Source of the DNA: an uncultured Mucispirillum sp.
GTDB lineage: Bacteria; Chrysiogenota; Deferribacteres; Deferribacterales; Mucispirillaceae
DNA length: 10,302 nt
Assembly (NCBI GenBank): GCA_937890655.1
Contig: CALADT010000269.1
Coordinates: 1 to 10,302, forward strand
Reading direction: 5' to 3'
In this document: in pieces, positions 6,937-10,302 of the stretch
Position numbering within the stretch: the first letter of the stretch is position 1
Layout of the letters: each line of letters begins with the position of its first letter
The notes under the pieces: model-generated
What the model was told of the DNA's origin: nothing
Seen by the model: only the letters and a program-made list of their open reading frames with translations
Databases searched by the model: none
Position numbers and translations under genes: made by a program

Positions 6937-7664
6937 ACCCCTTTATAACCTCGTGGTGTTACCATTTTATTATTTATTAGTTTTGTAGTGCTGTTGCCTA
7001 TTATAATTATGGTAAACATATCTGCTTGAAAATCTTTTAAATCTTTAAATAATAATGTGCCGTATTCTTCCTGCTCTCGTTCGCAATTTTTCACATAACC
7101 ACATATGGTATTTTCATTAATAAATGGGGACATTATATCACACGCTTTTTTCAAATAGTCTGCTCTTTTTTTGCTAGACGGGTTATATAATGCAATAATA
7201 AATTCTGCCATAGCAGCGTTATGTAATCTTTTTTCTATTTTTTCCCATGGGGTGAGTAAATCACTTAAAGAAATCACTGCAAAATCATGGGTTAGTGGTG
7301 CCCCAAGCCTAGCTGCTGCTGCTAATACTGCACTTATTCCTGAAATTACTTCTATTTCCACAGTGCTATTTTCTGCAAGCTCAAGTAAAAGCCCTGCCAT
7401 ACCATATACTCCTGCATCCCCACTTGATATAATAGATACAATATTTCCTTTTTCAGCAGCCTCTATTGCTTTTTTACAACGGTCTACTTCCTGTTTCATA
7501 GGGGTAACAATAAGCTCTTTTCCCTCTATTAAATCAGCTATTAGTTCTGTATATACTCCATAGCCTGCAATAACGTTACTTTCTTTTATGGCATTAAGTG
7601 CTCTTTCTGCTATTAAATCTTTACTTCCTGGCCCTGTGCCTATAATATAAATTTTACCTTTCAT
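6933..7664 (-). CDS. cbiH: Cobalt-factor III / cobalt-precorrin-3 C17-methyltransferase CbiH (ring contraction)
   Basis: CbiH methylates C17 with SAM and drives ring contraction, forming a delta-lactone intermediate that CbiG later opens. The 243-residue protein is full length. GTGPGSKDLIAERA is at 9-22, SSGDAGVYGMAGLLLEL at 80-96, SGISAVLAAAARLGAPLTHD at 108-127, SLSDLLTPWEKIEKR at 132-146, ALYNPSSKKR at 158-167, and the typical ending MVTPRGY at 234-240. These residues distinguish CbiH/CobJ clearly from the other tetrapyrrole methylases in this operon. The ATG is preceded by AAAGGGG with a 6-base spacer. Its 14-base distance from cbiG is the largest intergenic gap in the window. CbiG, which acts two steps later, is the gene immediately upstream. 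Confidence 0.96.
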   Translation of the reverse strand: MKGKIYIIGTGPGSKDLIAERALNAIKESNVIAGYGVYTELIADLIEGKELIVTPMKQEVDRCKKAIEAAEKGNIVSIISSGDAGVYGMAGLLLELAENSTVEIEVISGISAVLAAAARLGAPLTHDFAVISLSDLLTPWEKIEKRLHNAAMAEFIIALYNPSSKKRADYLKKACDIMSPFINENTICGYVKNCEREQEEYGTLLFKDLKDFQADMFTIIIIGNSTTKLINNKMVTPRGYKGV

Positions 7665-7678
7665 TTATTACCCCTTTT

Positions 7679-8695
7679 TTAAAAACTTCCCTGCCATTTT
7701 TCATAACCTATGGCAAGAGTGAACCCGTTTTCACTGGTTTTTTTCACTATTATTTCACTATCTGCATAACATTTTACTGCTCTTTCACATACATTATCAA
7801 CACCGGTTATATTTTTAACAAATGATGATGATGAAAAATCTCCCTTTATGCTTTCAAGCTGTTCTTTTGTATATGTTATAAATTTTACATTTAGTTCTTT
7901 TGCTAGCTCTATTATGGCTTTTTCTTCCTTTTTAATATCAATGCTTGTAACGGCCTTTATTTGTAACGGATTAATATTATTTTCCTGTAAAAGCCTAAAT
8001 ACAAGTGATTTTAAATGGGTATAATCTCCATTTTTTCTAGCACCTACACCTAAAATATATTCTTTTGGTATAAGTAGCATACTACATGGGAAAATAGTTT
8101 TATTTATATCTTTTGATATTACTATTCCACATTCTACATTTTTATTTTCCACAAGCTCTTTTGGTCTTTCCCCTTTTATTACATAATCAGAATAAAAACC
8201 AACCTGCTCCCCTGAAAGTATTCGTTTTGAAACTTCCTTTATTTTAGTAATATCTTTTATTGCTAAATTATTTAGCACCGCCCAGCTATCTACTGCAAAT
8301 TTATTATTTCTATCAGTAGAAGTAGTAACAACAGGCACAGCATGTAAAAACTTTGCTATTTCTTCTGCCCTTTCATTGGCACCACCTATATGGCCTGAAA
8401 GGAGTGGAATAACAAATTTTGCCGTATCATCAATAACTATTACTGCTGGGTCTTTATCCTTTGCAACAATATTAGGTGCAATAGCACGGCAGGCTATCCC
8501 TAATGCTGATACAAAAATAATCATATCTGCTTTATTGAAAACTTCTGCAGCCCATGATTTTATATCTGTATTTAATAAATTTATATTTTCATATTCATAT
8601 TTTCCAAAAACAGTGGCGAATTCATAAAGAGTTTTTAGTTTTAAACTAATCTCTGCCCCTTGTTTTGTAAATGAAACTATATATATATTATCCAT
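7679..8695 (-). CDS. cbiG: Cobalt-precorrin-5A hydrolase CbiG
   Basis: CbiG opens the delta-lactone of cobalt-precorrin-5A and releases the C20 fragment as acetaldehyde, a reaction specific to the anaerobic pathway. The 338-residue product has the usual three-part layout. The N-terminal domain covers about 1-130, with FVSALGIACRAIAP (61-74), PLLSGHIGGANERAEEIA (98-114) and PVVTTSTD (121-128). A middle domain spans about 134-210. The C-terminal domain, about 212-335, starts with YILGVGARKN (213-222) and contains TSIDIKKEE (250-258) and GVDNVCERA (298-306). The start overlaps the cbiF stop by 8 bases, with AAAAGG 5 bases upstream of the ATG. A long serine run (SSSS at 288-291) is encoded by TCA repeats and lies in a loop region; it looks harmless. 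Confidence 0.95.
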   Translation of the reverse strand: MDNIYIVSFTKQGAEISLKLKTLYEFATVFGKYEYENINLLNTDIKSWAAEVFNKADMIIFVSALGIACRAIAPNIVAKDKDPAVIVIDDTAKFVIPLLSGHIGGANERAEEIAKFLHAVPVVTTSTDRNNKFAVDSWAVLNNLAIKDITKIKEVSKRILSGEQVGFYSDYVIKGERPKELVENKNVECGIVISKDINKTIFPCSMLLIPKEYILGVGARKNGDYTHLKSLVFRLLQENNINPLQIKAVTSIDIKKEEKAIIELAKELNVKFITYTKEQLESIKGDFSSSSFVKNITGVDNVCERAVKCYADSEIIVKKTSENGFTLAIGYEKWQGSF

Positions 8696-9446
8696 CTATG
8701 CCTTTTCTAAATTCATGAGTAAAGGTAGGGTCATAAAGTTTAGAACGTTCATATTCGCTGCCTAAAAAATCCCCCACTAAAATAAGTGCAGTTTTTGTTA
8801 TACCTGCTTCTTTACCGTCTTTTGCTAAATTTTTAAGTGTAGTAACTATTTTCTTTTCATCTTTCCATGTGGCTTTATACACTATGGCACAAGGGGTATC
8901 TTCACTATAACCACCCTCTATTAATTCTTTTGATAAGTTTTCCATCATAGATGAGCTTAAAAATATAACCATTGACGCTTTATGGCTGGCAAGTGATTTT
9001 ATATTCTCTTTTTCAGGCACAGGGGTTCTGCCTGCCATTCTAGTTAATATAACAGTTTGGGAAACAGTAGGCAGAGTATATTCCACATTTAAACTAGCAG
9101 CTGCACCAATAAAGGAGCTTACTCCAGGAACGCTTTCAAAAGGAATATTTTTTTCACGAAGTATATCAGTTTGTTCTCTAACAGCTCCGTATATACTCAT
9201 ATCCCCTGTATGTAAACGGACTACTGTTTTATTTTTTTTATGGTTTTCTTCCATAACTTCAATAACTTCTTCTAATGTCATTTCTGCACTATTATATATT
9301 AAACATCTTTTACTAGCATATGTTAAAAGTTCAGGGTTTACAAGTGAACCAGCATAAATTATAACATCTGCTTCTTTTAAAAGATTACACCCTTTAATAG
9401 TGATTAAATCTTTATCTCCAGGGCCTGCCCCTACAAAAAATACCAT
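8688..9446 (-). CDS. cbiF: Cobalt-precorrin-4 C11-methyltransferase CbiF
   Basis: CbiF methylates C11 of cobalt-precorrin-4 with SAM to give cobalt-precorrin-5A. The 252-residue protein has the complete set of family landmarks: VGAGPGDKDLITIKG at 5-19, YAGSLVNPELL at 31-41, VVRLHTGDMSIYGAVREQ at 75-92, VPGVSSFIGAAA at 106-117, TRMAGRTPVPE at 135-145, TPCAIVYKATW at 184-194, and LYDPTFTHEFR at 237-247. HTGD and the MAGRTPVPE segment separate CbiF/CobM from CbiL and CbiH. The ATG has AGGAG with an 8-base spacer that overlaps the cbiL stop region (gap 11 bases). The stop overlaps cbiG by 8 bases, and CbiG uses its product. Confidence 0.96.
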   Translation of the reverse strand: MVFFVGAGPGDKDLITIKGCNLLKEADVIIYAGSLVNPELLTYASKRCLIYNSAEMTLEEVIEVMEENHKKNKTVVRLHTGDMSIYGAVREQTDILREKNIPFESVPGVSSFIGAAASLNVEYTLPTVSQTVILTRMAGRTPVPEKENIKSLASHKASMVIFLSSSMMENLSKELIEGGYSEDTPCAIVYKATWKDEKKIVTTLKNLAKDGKEAGITKTALILVGDFLGSEYERSKLYDPTFTHEFRKGIDG

Positions 9447-9457
9447 AATCTATTCTC

Positions 9458-10153
9458 CTATTCTTCCATATTATCTTTTACTATTATTAATGAAAAATAA
9501 CTACTTTTATCTGGCACATCTTTAAAGTTATAATATACTTTTTCTTCGCTCATACCACAGTTTTCCACCATATAAGTAATATCTTCTAGCCCTAGTTCAT
9601 TAATTTCTTCTTTTACTCGTGATAACCCTTTACCACTTTTCATTAATATTTTACTACCCTTTATTTTTAAAAGCTCTTTATTATGTTCATAACTTGCAGG
9701 TATAATTATTACCGGTTCACCACCGTCAGCAATAGACATATTAAGCCTTGCAGCACTAGCACAAAAAGAAGTAACACCTGCCACCATTTCAACAGTATAG
9801 CCATTTTTTTCAATAATCCTATGGATATACATGTATGTGGAATAAATGGAAGGGTCGCCTAATGTGGCAAAAGCAACAGTTTTACCCATATCTAAATATT
9901 TTTGGATTTCTAATGCACTATTATTATGGTATTCTTTTAAAACATCTTTATCTTTTACCATAGGCATAGGGCAATATATTATTTCTTTTTCCTTTATATG
10001 CTCTTTTATAATTTCATAGGCTCTATTTGTGCTTGAAGCACTATCTGGCAATGCTATAATATCTGCACTTTTTAATATTCTTACGGCTTTTAATGTAATA
10101 AGCTCTTTATCTCCAGGGCCTATACCTACTCCATATAATTTTCCTTTAGTCAT
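9458..10153 (-). CDS. cbiL: Cobalt-factor II C20-methyltransferase CbiL
   Basis: CbiL methylates C20 of cobalt-sirohydrochlorin (cobalt-factor II), the first methylation after cobalt insertion. The product has 231 residues, as usual. GVGIGPGDKELITLKA is at 8-23, IIALPDS at 32-38, CPMPM at 61-65, ATLGDPSIYSTYMYI at 96-110, and MVENCGMSEEKVY at 195-207. At 124-131 it reads VAGVTSFC where most family members have PG (xPGIxSF). This is a small departure that should not disable the enzyme. The ATG overlaps the end of the preceding gene by 8 bases, with AAGGAAAGG about 4 bases upstream. CbiL differs from the other methylases here in the TLGDPSxYSTY motif. Confidence 0.95.
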   Translation of the reverse strand: MTKGKLYGVGIGPGDKELITLKAVRILKSADIIALPDSASSTNRAYEIIKEHIKEKEIIYCPMPMVKDKDVLKEYHNNSALEIQKYLDMGKTVAFATLGDPSIYSTYMYIHRIIEKNGYTVEMVAGVTSFCASAARLNMSIADGGEPVIIIPASYEHNKELLKIKGSKILMKSGKGLSRVKEEINELGLEDITYMVENCGMSEEKVYYNFKDVPDKSSYFSLIIVKDNMEE

Positions 10154-10302
10154 GTAACCTTTCCTTAAAATATTTTGTAAATTCCAATGCGTTTTTACTA
10201 TATTTCCATGTTTTTTCTTTATTTGTAAATATTATTATTTCACAAGGTATGCTTGCCTGCAACCGTCTATTAATATTTGCATATACTCTTTCCATAACCA
10301 TA
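10146..10302 (-). CDS. C-terminal end of a gene upstream of cbiL, possibly cbiD
   Basis: A frame open from the window edge ends at the TAA at 10148-10146, overlapping cbiL by 8 bases. About 51 residues are visible, including ERVYANINRRLQ, then SIPCEIIIFTNKE, and the tail FTKYFKERLHD. The ATG at 10301 is probably internal, because the frame is already open at the edge. The pattern of a helix followed by a strand like CEIIIF near the C-terminus fits the end of CbiD (cobalt-precorrin-5B C1-methyltransferase), which the pathway needs and which often precedes cbiL-type genes in Clostridia. The match is weak and based on recall. The overlap and codon use support a real operon gene; the identity is inference. 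Confidence 0.6.
   Translation of the reverse strand, partial: MVMERVYANINRRLQASIPCEIIIFTNKEKTWKYSKNALEFTKYFKERLHD

Noticed and set aside
7171..7563. Plus-strand open frame of 130 codons opposite cbiH
   Set aside because: It is antisense to a strongly conserved CbiH sequence. Its Ser/Ala-rich translation is the expected mirror of the coding strand, and it has no operon partner.
7675..7685. Run TTTTTTAAAAA at the cbiG/cbiH junction as a possible terminator
   Set aside because: There is no GC stem and no loop. It is formed by the last CbiG codons and the cbiH ribosome binding site, and the operon continues.
10299..10301. ATG near the window edge as the start of a small 51-codon gene
   Set aside because: The frame is already open at the edge and no ribosome binding site can be seen, so it is more likely an internal methionine of a longer upstream gene.

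Overview
The window is one unbroken stretch of an anaerobic (early cobalt insertion) cobalamin biosynthesis operon. Every gene lies on the minus strand, so transcription runs from 10302 towards 1. The DNA is AT-rich, roughly 30% GC by eye, with TTA, ATA and AGA codons and GGAG-type ribosome binding sites. The enzyme set (CbiX, CbiG, CbiET, CbiJ, CbiH), with no aerobic CobG or CobN, points to an anaerobic low-GC Firmicute, most likely a member of the Clostridia. That lineage is inferred from style and gene content, not from a marker gene.

Layout in transcription order: the 3' end of a gene that is probably cbiD (10302-10146), cbiL (10153-9458), cbiF (9446-8688), cbiG (8695-7679), cbiH (7664-6933), cbiJ (6936-6172), a short precorrin-2 dehydrogenase (6168-5740), a cobA-hemD fusion (5743-4250), a short cbiX (4257-3886), a cbiET fusion (3882-2692), cbiA (2695-1355), cobU (1358-855), cobS (858-85), and the 5' end of a P-loop gene resembling cobU (94 to beyond 1). 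Neighbours overlap by 4-10 bases or are separated by at most 14 bases (7665-7678). There is therefore no gene-free stretch, and I see no promoter, riboswitch, terminator, RNA gene, mobile element or CRISPR array.

How the genes work together: HemD closes hydroxymethylbilane to uroporphyrinogen III, CobA methylates it to precorrin-2, the dehydrogenase makes sirohydrochlorin, and CbiX inserts cobalt. CbiL, CbiH, CbiF, CbiG, (CbiD), CbiJ and CbiET then methylate, contract, reduce and decarboxylate the ring to cobalt-precorrin-8. CbiA amidates cobyrinic acid, and CobU and CobS act late in nucleotide-loop assembly. Steps not seen here are HemA/L/B/C, CbiC, CbiP, CbiB/CobD, the cobalamin adenosyltransferase, CobT and cobalt uptake. 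They presumably lie upstream, downstream or elsewhere.

The pathway itself is well known. The less expected signals are: near-total absence of the palindromes GATC (none found) and GTAC (one found), with synonymous codons apparently chosen to avoid them; a perfect 7-bp hairpin that pairs the cobS ribosome binding site with its start codon across the cobU/cobS overlap; a second CobU-like P-loop gene after cobS beside a CobU with a diverged motif; and unusually compact CbiX and precorrin-2 dehydrogenase proteins.
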